A stretch of DNA of 64,000 bases from Paenibacillus piri (GCF_004354045.1 NZ_SMRT01000002.1:620001-684000); one strand, 5' to 3'; shown: positions 1-9,332, counted from the first letter of the stretch. Numbers and translations are program-made. Notes: generated from the sequence alone by a model not told the origin.

Positions 1-67
1 GAGACATTCGTGTCTTAGAGGTGGCTTTTATTGCGAGGCTGATTTGACATAACGGGGGGAATAGGCT

Positions 68-1996
68 GTGGGCGCAACTTACCGGTGGATGGCAGCAGAA
101 GGAGAGCATTACGAATTGTGGGCGGGGGAACGGCGCTTGGCCTCGATCAAACCGCCGGAGGACCCCGATTTTACATACACGGACCGGATCATAGAGACGG
201 AACCTGGCGTATTTCGCTGGGAGCGAACGTTTGTGTACACGGGCTCGGCTAACAAAGTCGTAAGCGGATTGACGATGGAGCTGGCGATGCCATATAAGCC
301 CGAGTATTGGATGATCCCGGGCGTATCGTATAACGGCAACGGATGGGGCTGCGGGAAAGAACCGAAAGGCGCGGCGCATAACGGACAGTACTGGTCGTTT
401 GCTTCGCACCGGACAACGATAGCCGGAGCCACATATTCGGAAGGGCCTGCCGATTCGGCGGCTCTCTTTGCTGTCTCCGGACGGCTTAACGACAGGCCTG
501 CCGACATCGGCTGCGCCTGTTCGATTGTGATCGGGGAGGACGAAACTGTGCATCGGCTCATTTGGCCGGAGGAGGAAGGGCCGGAGGTATATGCATACAG
601 GGACGGATATGCGGAGCCTTACCGGCAAATGCTGCATGTCCGGCCCGGAGACCAACTGGAAGCGGCCGCTTATATCGTGCTGCAGCCGGTCGAGCTCGCC
701 AGGCATGGCTGGCATAAGCTGCTGCGCGTTGCCTGGCAGCACGGCTGCCATCCGGTTAGAGCTTGGCATGAGCCAGAGCGGATCTGGGAGCTCGGGATTA
801 CGTTTGCGCGTGATTATTTATGGGTGGAGGACGGGATATTCCGGGGCTTCGTCTGGGGGCTCCACCGGGATGACGGCGAGTGGCGGCAGAAGCGCGATTG
901 GCCGTATGAGATCGGTTGGGTAGGACAGAACGCATCGCTTGCCAATTCGCTACTCGCCGATTATGTGCGGGGCGGAAGTCGTATATCGCTGGAGAAAGGC
1001 ATTGCGGCGCTCGACTGCTGGGCCGAGCATGCCCCGCAGTCGAACGGGCTGTTCCGTTGCCACTTTCAGCATATCGTCGGTTATCCGCTGGATACGGCCA
1101 AGAGCGGCGATGAGGTACAGGATGCCTGCAACCTGAGCACAGCGGCCTTGCAGTATTTCGAAGCGCAGCGGCTCGCCGCCCAATGCGGGCTCAAGCGTCC
1201 GTGTTATACCGAGATCGCGCTCGCCATTTGCGATTTTGCTTTGCGCGCACAGTCCCCTTCGGGCCGTTTCGGCAAATCGTGGTTCAACGACGGGACCGCG
1301 GCCGACCCGGAAGGCACGATCGGCTGCTATTTGGTGCCGGCGCTGCTCGAAGCATACCGGACCACGAAGGAGCAGCGCTACTTGGGAGGTGCGCTCCGGG
1401 GCTATCATTATTACATCGCCGAGTTCATCGCCAACGGCTATTCGACGGCGGGAGCGCTGGATACTTACTGCATTGACAAAGAATCGGCCATTCCGCTGCT
1501 CAGGGGAGGGCTTGAGCTGTACGAACTGACGCAAAAGCCCGCGTATTTGGACTATGCGGTCAGAGCGTCACGATACATCGCCAGCTGGCAAATGCATCAT
1601 ACCGTCCCGTTTCCGGAGGATTCGGCGCTCGGCAGACTCGGCTACGACACGTTCGGCGGGACGACCGTGTCCGCGCAGCATCATCATATCGACCATTTTG
1701 CCGTTGCGATCGTTCCGGAATGGCTGCGCCTGACGCAGTGGACCGGCGACTACACATGGCGGCAAAGAGCGCAGGCCGCCTGGGCGAATGCGACCGCGGT
1801 TATTTCCGATGGCTCGCTCCGTATGGACGGCCCCGTCCGACCGCCAGGCGGACAGGACGAAGGCTTTTGCCATACGCGCTGGCATACGCGGTGGGGAAAC
1901 TATTACGGCGTATCCCAGTGGCTGGTCGCCTGGCCGACCGCATTCCGGCTCGAAGCGCTCCGTCATTCGCGGCAATGGTCCGATTTTTGCGAATGA
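68..1996 (+). CDS. glycosidase-like protein, probable alpha/alpha-toroid fold
   Basis: A 642-residue protein without signal peptide or membrane segment, so probably cytoplasmic. The first ~220 residues look beta-rich. From about residue 240 on there are repeated helix pairs separated by Gly/aromatic turns, such as YEIGWVGQNASLANSL and GTIGCYLVPALLEAY, a pattern typical of (alpha/alpha)6-toroid glycosidases and lyases. I cannot name the substrate or catalytic residues. The GTG start at 68 is set by GGGGGGA at 54-60. A frame entering from outside the window stops with TAG at 16-18, so this gene is probably internal to an operon. The ABC importer and nucleoside hydrolase that follow suggest it processes the imported glycoside. 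The family call is inference from composition and context. Confidence 0.55.
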   Translation: MGATYRWMAAEGEHYELWAGERRLASIKPPEDPDFTYTDRIIETEPGVFRWERTFVYTGSANKVVSGLTMELAMPYKPEYWMIPGVSYNGNGWGCGKEPKGAAHNGQYWSFASHRTTIAGATYSEGPADSAALFAVSGRLNDRPADIGCACSIVIGEDETVHRLIWPEEEGPEVYAYRDGYAEPYRQMLHVRPGDQLEAAAYIVLQPVELARHGWHKLLRVAWQHGCHPVRAWHEPERIWELGITFARDYLWVEDGIFRGFVWGLHRDDGEWRQKRDWPYEIGWVGQNASLANSLLADYVRGGSRISLEKGIAALDCWAEHAPQSNGLFRCHFQHIVGYPLDTAKSGDEVQDACNLSTAALQYFEAQRLAAQCGLKRPCYTEIALAICDFALRAQSPSGRFGKSWFNDGTAADPEGTIGCYLVPALLEAYRTTKEQRYLGGALRGYHYYIAEFIANGYSTAGALDTYCIDKESAIPLLRGGLELYELTQKPAYLDYAVRASRYIASWQMHHTVPFPEDSALGRLGYDTFGGTTVSAQHHHIDHFAVAIVPEWLRLTQWTGDYTWRQRAQAAWANATAVISDGSLRMDGPVRPPGGQDEGFCHTRWHTRWGNYYGVSQWLVAWPTAFRLEALRHSRQWSDFCE

Positions 1997-2145
1997 GTCG
2001 GAGCTTCACGGGCGGCCGGTTGCGGGATATGCAGATCGGCGGGAAGAATAAAGCGCAAAAGATGATAGTTTATAGCATTTTATATAGCAACAATCTTTTT
2101 TATAGTTAAAGAGCAGTATACATATTTGAAAAGGGGTTGATTGAT

Positions 2146-3441
2146 TTGAAAAAAATGGTAGCCACTGCGGCTGCGGCAAGCTTGTTGGCTGTGACGGTAT
2201 TGTCGGGCTGCGCAAGCTCCAATGGCGGCGGTCCGAAAAACCAGGCCGGTACGGAGGGCGAATCGGGCGAAGCCAAGCCGAAGGATGTGACGCTTTCGTT
2301 TCTCTCGTGGTACAACGCGGACAGTATGAAGGATGTCATCGCCGAGTTCAACAAGAAATACCCGAACATTAAAATCGATCTGCAATTCGCGCCACCGGTC
2401 AAAGATTACAACGAAAAGCTGAAGGTGCTGACGGTGGCCGGAGAAACGCCGGACTTGTTTTATCTGAGCGCCGAAAACAAGTTCGATCTGATGAAAAACG
2501 GCTATGCGATGGACATCTCCGACCAACCGGTATTCAAAAATTTGAACAAAGCCAATGTCGAGATGTACAAATACAACGGCAAGCAGTTCGGCTTTGCTCC
2601 GGACGCCTGGGCTGGCGGTATTTTGTACAATAAGAAGCAGTTTGAGCAAGCCGGGGTCAAGCCTCCGCAAACCTGGAACGAGTTCGTGGATGTGATGAAA
2701 AAAATCAAAGCGGCGGGGATGACGCCGTTTATCGAGCGCGGGACGTTTCTATGGACTTTGGCCAACGGTATTTTCATCAATGACGTCATTGCCAAAAATC
2801 CGGCGTTCGATCAAGAGGTTATTGACGGCAAGAAGAAATACGAGGACGGATGGACGGCCCCGTTTCAAATGTGGAACCGGGATATCATCCAATCGGGGCT
2901 CATTTCCAAAGATTTGCTGGGCGTAGGCTCCGAGCAGTTCATCAACGACTTTGCCGCCGAAAAGGTTGCGATGCTGGTCGGAAACGCAGATCATCTGGGT
3001 AAAATCGTGAAAGCGAATCCGAATTTGCAGGTTGGTATTTTCCCGCTGGTCGGTACGGAGCCGGGCACCAAAGTACTGTACGGCGCGGTGAACGTCGGCA
3101 TCGCGGTCGGCGCGAAAACAAAGCATAAGGAGGAAGCGCTTGCTTTCCTGAACTTTATCGGCACGCAGGTGGGGATTACCCCTTATCAGAAAATGACGGG
3201 ACAGATGGTCGGAATTCCCGGAGTCAAATATGAAGTGAGCCCGGTCATGGAGCAATTCAACCGCATGTACTCAAATAATGAAATCGGTCTTTATTTGCCG
3301 CAAAATTATTTCGGCGAGCTGTCCGCCTCCATTCTTGATGAAATGATTAAAGCTTCGCAGGATGTGCTTGCCGGCGGAGCGAAACCGGAGGACGTGCCGA
3401 AACGAATGGACAAAAAGCGTAAAGATTTGAGCAATAAATAG
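2146..3441 (+). CDS. CUT1-type ABC transporter substrate-binding lipoprotein
   Basis: Extracellular solute-binding protein (family 1, MalE-like) expected to be lipid-anchored outside the membrane and to deliver a sugar or glycoside to the permeases encoded next. It begins with a short basic stretch and a hydrophobic segment ending in the lipobox LSGC, followed by a Gly/Ser-rich linker. The mature part has the usual pattern (VTLSFLSWYNAD near the N-terminus, GETPDLFYLS, and GILYNKKQFEQAG). The TTG at 2146 is preferred over TTG 2137 because AAGGGG (2131-2136) would directly abut the latter. 431 residues is normal for the family. About 150 bp separate it from the glycosidase-like gene, and a hairpin follows before the permeases. 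The ligand is unknown. Confidence 0.9.
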   Translation: MKKMVATAAAASLLAVTVLSGCASSNGGGPKNQAGTEGESGEAKPKDVTLSFLSWYNADSMKDVIAEFNKKYPNIKIDLQFAPPVKDYNEKLKVLTVAGETPDLFYLSAENKFDLMKNGYAMDISDQPVFKNLNKANVEMYKYNGKQFGFAPDAWAGGILYNKKQFEQAGVKPPQTWNEFVDVMKKIKAAGMTPFIERGTFLWTLANGIFINDVIAKNPAFDQEVIDGKKKYEDGWTAPFQMWNRDIIQSGLISKDLLGVGSEQFINDFAAEKVAMLVGNADHLGKIVKANPNLQVGIFPLVGTEPGTKVLYGAVNVGIAVGAKTKHKEEALAFLNFIGTQVGITPYQKMTGQMVGIPGVKYEVSPVMEQFNRMYSNNEIGLYLPQNYFGELSASILDEMIKASQDVLAGGAKPEDVPKRMDKKRKDLSNK

Positions 3442-3481
3442 CAGGTGCCGGGTTTGTCGATGAATCCGCAAAACTAATTGC

Positions 3482-3516
3482 CTGCGGGCTCCTGACATAA
3501 GTCGCTGGGCCCGCAG
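3482..3516 (+). other. hairpin between binding-protein and permease genes
   Basis: Inverted repeat CTGCGGGC (3482-3489) and GCCCGCAG (3509-3516) with a 19-nt loop and no T-run. It lies just upstream of the permease ribosome binding site (GGAGGGAGGGA, 3520-3530). Such hairpins often protect the abundant binding-protein transcript or reduce permease expression; that role is inferred. Confidence 0.5.
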
Positions 3517-3535
3517 CATGGAGGGAGGGAACCGC

Positions 3536-4420
3536 TTGATAAGGCAGAAAAACTTCATTCTGCAGTGCATCCTGTTTATTGTTCCTGCCTTTGCCGTATA
3601 TACATTGATCCGCATAGCTCCGCTTTTGATGAGCTTCGGATATTCGTTTACAAACTGGGACGGATATGCTCCCGCATTTCAATTCGTAGGACTCAAAAAT
3701 TATATCGCGATTTTTCAGGATGACGCCATTTTGCAATCGTTTCGAAATACGTTTGTGTTTGCCTTTTTTAACACGCTGTTGATCACGCTAATCGCAATCC
3801 CGCTGGCGCTCGTACTGAACAGCGCTTTGAAATCAACAAACCTGCTAAGGGCGGTCTTCTTTTTTCCTTCCGTACCGAGCGTCCTCATTATCGGCTATAT
3901 ATGGCTGTTCATATTGGACCCGACTCGAAACGGCGTACTGAACAAGCTGCTATTTGGCATCGGGCTTCAGAAGGTGGACTGGTTGTCGGATTATAAGCTG
4001 GCGATGGTGTCGTTAATTATGGTATCCGTATGGCGTCTGGCCGGCTGGCACAGCTGTATTTATATCGCCAATTTGCAGGGCATTTCCAAAGATTATTACG
4101 AGGCGGCCAATATCGACGGCGCGAACCGCTGGCAGCAGTTCCGTTACATTACGTTTCCGCTGCTGGCGCCGGCAATGACGATCAGCGTCATGCTGACGAC
4201 GATCGACAGCTTGAAGGTGTTCGAGCTGCCGTTTGCGCTGACCAAGGGCGGCCCGGGCAACGCGACGACGCTTCTGACCCAAATCATTATCGAGCGTGGG
4301 ATTAACGACAAGCTGGTCGGAAGATCTTCAGCGATGGCGGTTCTGTTTATATTGATCATCTTCGTCATTGCCGGAATTCAACATATCATCATGAGGCGCA
4401 GAGAGGAGCGGATGGAATGA
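3536..4420 (+). CDS. sugar ABC transporter permease (MalF/UgpA type)
   Basis: Integral membrane subunit of the CUT1 importer with six predicted transmembrane helices. The first begins within 10 residues of the start. The cytoplasmic EAA loop that contacts the ATPase is visible as EAANIDGANRWQQF followed by a conserved I-x-x-P-L-L. The TTG at 3536 is chosen because the GGAGGGAGGGA box (3520-3530) lies 5-6 bases upstream; the in-frame ATG at 3518 is itself the first part of that box. The stop overlaps the next start by four bases (ATGA), indicating translational coupling. No ATPase gene is present in this operon, so a shared MsmX-like ATPase elsewhere is likely. This is inferred from what is usual for the family. 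Confidence 0.9.
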   Translation: MIRQKNFILQCILFIVPAFAVYTLIRIAPLLMSFGYSFTNWDGYAPAFQFVGLKNYIAIFQDDAILQSFRNTFVFAFFNTLLITLIAIPLALVLNSALKSTNLLRAVFFFPSVPSVLIIGYIWLFILDPTRNGVLNKLLFGIGLQKVDWLSDYKLAMVSLIMVSVWRLAGWHSCIYIANLQGISKDYYEAANIDGANRWQQFRYITFPLLAPAMTISVMLTTIDSLKVFELPFALTKGGPGNATTLLTQIIIERGINDKLVGRSSAMAVLFILIIFVIAGIQHIIMRRREERME

Positions 4421-5301
4421 GTGACGTCATGCCGGAAAAAGCTCAACGCAGCCGCTTGCGAATGACGGCAGGTTCGGGACGACGAAAGAATTATGGGAAA
4501 ATATGGATGGAACTTGCGATGCTCGTTATCGCCGCCATCGCCGTATTTCCGTTTTATTTTGTACTCGTCAATACGTTTAAGCCGCGTACCGAGTTTGCGG
4601 CAAGCTCGCTCACTTTGCCGGATCAATGGACTTTGGCCAACTATACGGAAGCGTTCCGGAAGATGGATTTATCCGTGTCCTTTACGAACACGCTGCTCAT
4701 CACGGCCGTGTCGGTCACCTTGATCGTCATCTTCGGTTCCATGGCCGCCTATCCGGTCGCACGGCTGCAAAACGGCTGGACCAAAAGCTTGCTGGCCTAT
4801 TTTTTGATCGGATTTATGGTGCCGCTGCATACGACGATGGTTCCTTTATTTATCATCATTAAACATTTGCAGCTGGTCAACCAGATCGCCGGCGTTATGC
4901 TCATTTACTCGGCGCAATGTGTGTTCTCGTTTTTTTTGTATCAAGGCTTTATGCGTACGGTACCGAAAGAATTGGAGGAGGCCGCTACGATCGACGGCTG
5001 TTCGTTATGGCAGAGCTTTTGGAGAATCGTATTTCCGCTGCTGAAGCCGGTTACGGTCACGGTTATTATATTTGAATCGATGTGGATCTGGAATGACTTC
5101 ATGTTTGCGTACTTGTTTCTTCATTCCAAAAAGTCGATGACGCTCGTGCTTGAAATTTATAAAGGCGTCGGCGAATTTACAAATGATTGGCCGATTATGC
5201 TGTCGACGATGGTTATCATTTTAATTCCGTCCGTCCTGTTTTATTTGATTATGCAAAAGCATATTATTTCGGGACTGACGAGCGGTGCCCTGAAAGGGTA
5301 G
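4417..5301 (+). CDS. sugar ABC transporter permease (MalG/UgpE type)
   Basis: Second permease of the same importer, 294 residues. A basic cytoplasmic N-terminus of about 30 residues precedes the first helix (MLVIAAIAVFPFYFVLV). The EAA loop reads EAATIDGCSLWQSF, and the C-terminus ends in the SGLTSGALKG signature typical of MalG-type permeases. It overlaps the preceding permease by four bases and is served by GAGGAGCGG just upstream. Together with the two preceding genes it forms a complete CUT1 set apart from the ATPase. Confidence 0.92.
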   Translation: MSDVMPEKAQRSRLRMTAGSGRRKNYGKIWMELAMLVIAAIAVFPFYFVLVNTFKPRTEFAASSLTLPDQWTLANYTEAFRKMDLSVSFTNTLLITAVSVTLIVIFGSMAAYPVARLQNGWTKSLLAYFLIGFMVPLHTTMVPLFIIIKHLQLVNQIAGVMLIYSAQCVFSFFLYQGFMRTVPKELEEAATIDGCSLWQSFWRIVFPLLKPVTVTVIIFESMWIWNDFMFAYLFLHSKKSMTLVLEIYKGVGEFTNDWPIMLSTMVIILIPSVLFYLIMQKHIISGLTSGALKG

Positions 5302-5416
5302 GGCAATGGGAAGGCGGAGCTTGCGGCGGACTGCCGTCTAATCATCCGCTGATTGTTCCCATAGCAGCGATTCCATCAGTTATTTTCATTTCAAATAAGG
5401 TAAGGTGAACGCATTG

Positions 5417-6367
5417 ATGAAACCCACTCAAAATGTCATTATCGACACGGATCCGGGTGACGATATCGACGACCTGCTAGCCATCTCCTTCGCATTGCTC
5501 CGTCCGGAGCTGGATGTAAAAGCGATTACGACCGTGACGACGTTTCCCGAACGGCGAGCCCGGCTTGTCCGTGCACTGCTGCGCTCCTTCGGAAAAGCGC
5601 ACATCCCCGTAGGATCGGGCATCGCTCTGCCGATGCGGAGCTTAAGCGAAGCGGAGCTGCAAAAAATGACCGATAACAACGGCTACGTGCTGAACCATGC
5701 GGCCGCCGCGGATATCGACTTGTCCGAACAGCCGAAGTCCGATGTCGAGCCGCAGGACCATGAGGCGGACGAACCGGAAGACGCCGTGGAGCTGATCATA
5801 CGAACGATTGAGCAGCTTCCGGGGGAAATCGGTCTGATCACGCTGGGACCGCTCAGCAATGCGGCGGCCGCCTTGCACCGCAAGCCCTCCATTGCCTCCA
5901 AGCTGAGCTGGATCGCAATGATGGGAGGCGAGGTCCGCGGGTTCCGGCAGGAGCACAACATTACTTGGGACGACAGAGCGGCGGAGGTCGTTTTTCAATC
6001 GGGAGTTCCGCTGTTCCTCGGCACCTGGGATATTACCCGGCGCGTCGTTATTACCGAGGAGCTGTGCGAGCGCATCCGGAAACATGACAGCGGACATTGC
6101 CGGTTTTTAACCTCATGCATCGATCTTTGGTGGCCATATAAAGCGCATAAACCGGGGCCGGTCATGTTCGACATTGCGCCGGTAATCTGGAGCTTCCGCC
6201 GCGACCTGTACGATACGCTGCCGATGGCGGTGCGGGTCGAGACGAGGGGACAGTATACCCGCGGCGTAACGGTTCCGGTACCGGACGGCGAGCCGAATGT
6301 GGACATTACGGTCGGCATACACGATCAGGAGGTACTGGAGCTGCTGATGGACACGCTTTGCCCTTAG
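5417..6367 (+). CDS. inosine/uridine-preferring nucleoside hydrolase family protein
   Basis: N-ribohydrolase-fold enzyme that would split the N-glycosidic bond of a nucleoside or related N-riboside. The calcium-binding signature DTDPGDDIDD sits about ten residues from the start, as in the IunH/RihA family, and the C-terminal half carries the later acidic and aromatic positions (NITWDDRAAE). 316 residues is the usual length. ATG 5417 is chosen because AAGGTGA (5402-5408) is correctly spaced; GTG 5405 would overlap that box. It closes the importer operon about 115 bp after the second permease, suggesting that the imported compound is a nucleoside or nucleoside-like glycoside. Physiological substrate not known. 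Confidence 0.85.
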   Translation: MKPTQNVIIDTDPGDDIDDLLAISFALLRPELDVKAITTVTTFPERRARLVRALLRSFGKAHIPVGSGIALPMRSLSEAELQKMTDNNGYVLNHAAAADIDLSEQPKSDVEPQDHEADEPEDAVELIIRTIEQLPGEIGLITLGPLSNAAAALHRKPSIASKLSWIAMMGGEVRGFRQEHNITWDDRAAEVVFQSGVPLFLGTWDITRRVVITEELCERIRKHDSGHCRFLTSCIDLWWPYKAHKPGPVMFDIAPVIWSFRRDLYDTLPMAVRVETRGQYTRGVTVPVPDGEPNVDITVGIHDQEVLELLMDTLCP

Positions 6368-6390
6368 CCGGCTGGTTTTCGCTTCAAACC

Positions 6391-6421
6391 AAAAAGAGTC
6401 CCTCAGCTTCGTCTGAGGGAC
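6391..6421 (-). terminator. rho-independent terminator for trpS, possibly bidirectional
   Basis: Stem GTCCCTCAG (6398-6406) pairs with CTGAGGGAC (6413-6421) around a 6-nt loop. Read on the minus strand it is followed by TCTTTTT. It lies between the convergent nucleoside hydrolase and trpS genes and can serve both. Confidence 0.85.
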
Positions 6422-6534
6422 TTGCTGCTATTTGGAATAACTGCTGCGCGGGATTCGCACTATATGAATGTTTCATGCAAATTTTATGCCGGCAGGTTCG
6501 TCTTTCGCACCGCACTAATTAAAGTAATCGATGT

Positions 6535-7524
6535 TCAACCGAAATAATCGATGCTCATCGCTTCGCGGACTTCGCCCATCGTCTCTTTGGCGGTTTGTCT
6601 GGCCCGCTCCGTGCCCGCCATGAGAATTTCGTCGACCCGCTTCGGATTGCGTCCGACCGTCTCGCGGCGTTCCCTCATAGGCTCCAGCAGCTCGTTGATT
6701 CGCCCGGCAATGGTTAGCTTGCAGTCTTTACAGCCGATCTTCCCCTCGGTGCAGCCGGCGTGTATTTCATTCGTTTGCCCGGGATTGAAGGCTTGATGAT
6801 ACGAATAAATGGTGCAGATGTCCGGATGTCCAGGATCATGCTTTTGGATGCGGGCGGGGTCCGTTTTGGCTCGCTGAATTTTGTCGTTCACTTCATCACG
6901 GGTCGAATCGAGCAAAATGGCATTGCCCAGGCTTTTGCTCATCTTGGCGCTGCCATCCAGTCCGGTTAACCGCGGAATATCGCTGACCAGCGCCTGCGGC
7001 TCCGGGAAGACGGGGGCGTACAGCTGATGGAACCGCCGTATGATTTTGCGCGTCTGCTCGATATGAGGCAGTTGGTCTTCGCCAACGGGGATCAGGCTTG
7101 ATTTGCAGATCGCGATATCCGCCGCCTGGCTGACCGGATAACCGAGAAATCCGTAATACATTTCGTTATAACCCCGTTCTGCGGCCTCGGATTTGATCGT
7201 CGGGTTATGCCGCAGCGAGTTGACGGTGACGAACATGGAGAAATAGACGGTCAGCTCGGCGATCTCGGGAATCATCGATTGGATAAACAGGGTGGAGCGC
7301 TCGGGATCGATGCCGCAAGCCAAGTAGTCCATCGCAACGTGACGCAGATTGTCCCGGACAACCTCCGGTTTCTCGTAATGGGTAGTCAATGCCTGCACAT
7401 CGGCGAGCAAGACGAAGCATTCATATTGATGCTGAAGTTCGATGCGTTTTTTCAAGCTTCCGGCGTAATGGCCAAGATGAAGCTTGCCGGTAATCCGGTC
7501 TCCGGTAAGTACTCTTTCGTTCAT
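6535..7524 (-). CDS. trpS: tryptophanyl-tRNA synthetase
   Basis: Class I aminoacyl-tRNA synthetase that charges tRNA-Trp with tryptophan using ATP. The HIGH-type motif is HLGH at residues 16-19 and the second signature KMSKS at 194-198, both in the expected places. 329 residues matches bacterial TrpS. The ATG at 7524 is preceded by AGGAGG at a seven-base spacing. It is transcribed alone behind a tryptophan-specific T-box leader (7671-7971), so uncharged tRNA-Trp should induce it. A terminator follows at 6391-6421. Nothing unusual in the coding sequence. Confidence 0.97.
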   Translation of the reverse strand: MNERVLTGDRITGKLHLGHYAGSLKKRIELQHQYECFVLLADVQALTTHYEKPEVVRDNLRHVAMDYLACGIDPERSTLFIQSMIPEIAELTVYFSMFVTVNSLRHNPTIKSEAAERGYNEMYYGFLGYPVSQAADIAICKSSLIPVGEDQLPHIEQTRKIIRRFHQLYAPVFPEPQALVSDIPRLTGLDGSAKMSKSLGNAILLDSTRDEVNDKIQRAKTDPARIQKHDPGHPDICTIYSYHQAFNPGQTNEIHAGCTEGKIGCKDCKLTIAGRINELLEPMRERRETVGRNPKRVDEILMAGTERARQTAKETMGEVREAMSIDYFG

Positions 7525-7670
7525 GGGATTGCCTCCTGATTTGTAATTTGACTAACCGACGACTGCATCGCCACCACCAGCCATCCTCCATGGCCATCAC
7601 CCCCTTTCAAAAACGCAACAAAGCCCCAGATTATCCACGGGAAACTGCTGCGTGTAATTTCTTGAACGCA

Positions 7671-7971
7671 AAAAAACCTCGACGCAAAGGACGAGGTTAT
7701 CGTGGTACCACCTTTATTCATCTCCATCATTGAAGATGCACTCGCAAGTACGGAAAGACGGCCAGACACTTAAGCTTGTCATACAGACGCTTTCGATACG
7801 CTTCTCCTGGTAACGGTGAGAAAACCCGGCTTCGCCTACTGCTGCTCGGTTCGGCAAAGCAACTCCGAAGTCCATTCGTACGTCGGCCGGGAAACGGTTT
7901 ACACCAGCCACCGTCTCTCTGCATCCCGGGAACAACGACTACTTACCCTTCATCATCGTCGATTCGTTATG
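7671..7971 (-). promoter_or_regulatory. tryptophan T-box riboswitch leader of trpS
   Basis: On the minus strand the leader contains the conserved T-box sequence AAAGGTGGTACCACG (complement of about 7700-7714), whose UGGU would pair with the tRNA acceptor end. The alternative terminator follows: AACCTCG (complement of 7692-7698) pairs with CGAGGTT (complement of 7675-7681) and runs into a T-tract. In Stem I the specifier loop reads GAA-TGG-AC; the TGG codon is the complement of 7872-7874, giving specificity for tryptophan. Between the terminator and the trpS start are about 145 bases without a recognisable element. Confidence 0.93.
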
Positions 7972-7977
7972 AATCGT

Positions 7978-8006
7978 AGTATACGTGAACCATCCGGCAG
8001 CGTCAA
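7978..8006 (-). promoter_or_regulatory. sigma-A promoter of the trpS leader
   Basis: On the minus strand TTGACG (complement of 8001-8006), a 17-base spacer and TATACT (complement of 7978-7983). Five of six consensus bases match in each box. The implied start near 7971 marks the beginning of the T-box leader. Confidence 0.8.
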
Positions 8007-8056
8007 GCCGGTTTTGCAGCGCTTTTTACAAAAATAGATGCCCGCGCCGATCTTGC

Positions 8057-9235
8057 TTACGTTTGAGTATGGCGTACAGACCGGACAAATTCCTCTTTGA
8101 TGCCGTTTAACAGCTGAGGGCTGGCGAGGACGTCACAGGCGGTGCCGGCAAGCGCTTTGGCCCCCAGAAGCATGCCTTGGAAAGCGCGGTCGGACATCGC
8201 CAAATCGCGGAATTCCTTCGTATGCAGCTGATGCTTCTGATCGATAACTTTGACGAAAGGGTGGATGGTCGGGCAGCGCCGCGATACATTGCCCAGATCA
8301 AGCGAGCCGTGGTCTTTGCCGGTTCGGATTTCTTCTTCCTTGACGCCCAGGTCGAGTAAATTTCGGGTGAATAGTCCGGACAGCCGTTCATTGGTGATCA
8401 GCTCGTCATAGGAAAATTCGTAGTTGGACGTTTTTAAAGTGCAGCCGGTTTGCAATGCGGCTCCCTCTGCGCACCGGAGCACTTTTTGCACGGTTTCGTC
8501 CGTATAAGGCCGGCTTGCGGAACGGATATAAAACTGCGCAACCGCATATTCGGGTATTATATTGGCCGCTTTGCCGCCCTCCGTAATGATCCCGTGAATG
8601 CGCGCATCGCTTTTGAGCTGCTGACGCAAATGATTGATCGATTGAAACAGCAGCAGCACGGCGTCCAAAGCGTTGACGCCCTCGTAAGGACTTGCCGCGG
8701 CATGGGCGGCTTTGCCGAAATACTCGAACTGAAGCGCATCCATGGCCAGCGATTGGCCGGATTTTTCATAGGCATGGTATGGATGCGCCATTAGCGCAAA
8801 ATCGACGTCGTCGAACAGGCCGGCCGCCGCCATCGGCACTTTGGCGCCCGCGGTTTCTTCCGCCGGCGTCCCGTAGACGCGAATCGTTCCGCCCAGCTCG
8901 TCGACCGCCGATTTCAAAGCGACTGCCGCAGCGGCGCCCATTGCGCAGATCAGATGATGGCCGCAGGCATGGCCCAACTCGGGCAGTGCGTCATATTCGC
9001 ACAGGAACGCAACTGTCGGCCCCGGCTTGCCGCCACGATAAGTGGCGATAAACGCGGTTGGCAAATCCAATACGGGATTTTGCAGCTGAAAGCCGTGTGC
9101 CTGCAGCTGTTCCATGAGACGGGCGGACGCTTTCCACTCCTCGTGTCCGAGCTCCGGGTTTTCTCCGATAAACCGCGATAACGCAATCCATTGCTGCGCT
9201 TGCCTGTCGATTGTGGAGTTGATTATTGTTTTCAT
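8057..9235 (-). CDS. M20 family amidohydrolase/peptidase (AbgB/HipO-like)
   Basis: Predicted zinc-dependent amidohydrolase of the M20D group, which removes N-acyl or aminobenzoyl groups from amino acids or cleaves related amides. The metal site signature GHACGHHL, the Glu-containing segment TPAEETAGAK and the dimerisation-domain motif KAAHAAASPYEG are all present. 392 residues is typical. The ATG at 9235 is preceded by AAGGAGGG; an in-frame start further upstream would lie inside the terminator of the neighbouring gene. Cytoplasmic and apparently monocistronic. The substrate cannot be deduced, and nothing nearby is an obvious metabolic partner. Confidence 0.9.
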   Translation of the reverse strand: MKTIINSTIDRQAQQWIALSRFIGENPELGHEEWKASARLMEQLQAHGFQLQNPVLDLPTAFIATYRGGKPGPTVAFLCEYDALPELGHACGHHLICAMGAAAAVALKSAVDELGGTIRVYGTPAEETAGAKVPMAAAGLFDDVDFALMAHPYHAYEKSGQSLAMDALQFEYFGKAAHAAASPYEGVNALDAVLLLFQSINHLRQQLKSDARIHGIITEGGKAANIIPEYAVAQFYIRSASRPYTDETVQKVLRCAEGAALQTGCTLKTSNYEFSYDELITNERLSGLFTRNLLDLGVKEEEIRTGKDHGSLDLGNVSRRCPTIHPFVKVIDQKHQLHTKEFRDLAMSDRAFQGMLLGAKALAGTACDVLASPQLLNGIKEEFVRSVRHTQT

Positions 9236-9271
9236 GCGTGGGCCCTCCTTGCTTGCTGCGATCATAATTTC

Positions 9272-9301
9272 ATTATAAACAAAAAAACCTCGACGGCTCA
9301 A
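9272..9301 (-). promoter_or_regulatory. candidate promoter of the M20 gene
   Basis: On the minus strand TTGAGC (complement of 9296-9301), an 18-base spacer and a perfect TATAAT (complement of 9272-9277). The -35 box lies in the loop of the terminator of the upstream small gene, a compact arrangement. Confidence 0.45.
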
Positions 9302-9319
9302 CGGAGCGGCAGAGGTTTT
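9283..9319 (-). terminator. terminator of the small gene at 9333-9521
   Basis: AAAACCTC (complement of 9312-9319) pairs with GAGGTTTT near 9285-9292 on the minus strand and is followed by a run of T (complement of 9281-9287). Confidence 0.75.
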
Positions 9320-9332
9320 GGGTTATCCTAGC

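Noticed and set aside
9283..9319. Second T-box-like terminator
   Set aside because: The first bases resemble the trpS leader terminator, but there is no T-box sequence or specifier upstream; it is an ordinary terminator.
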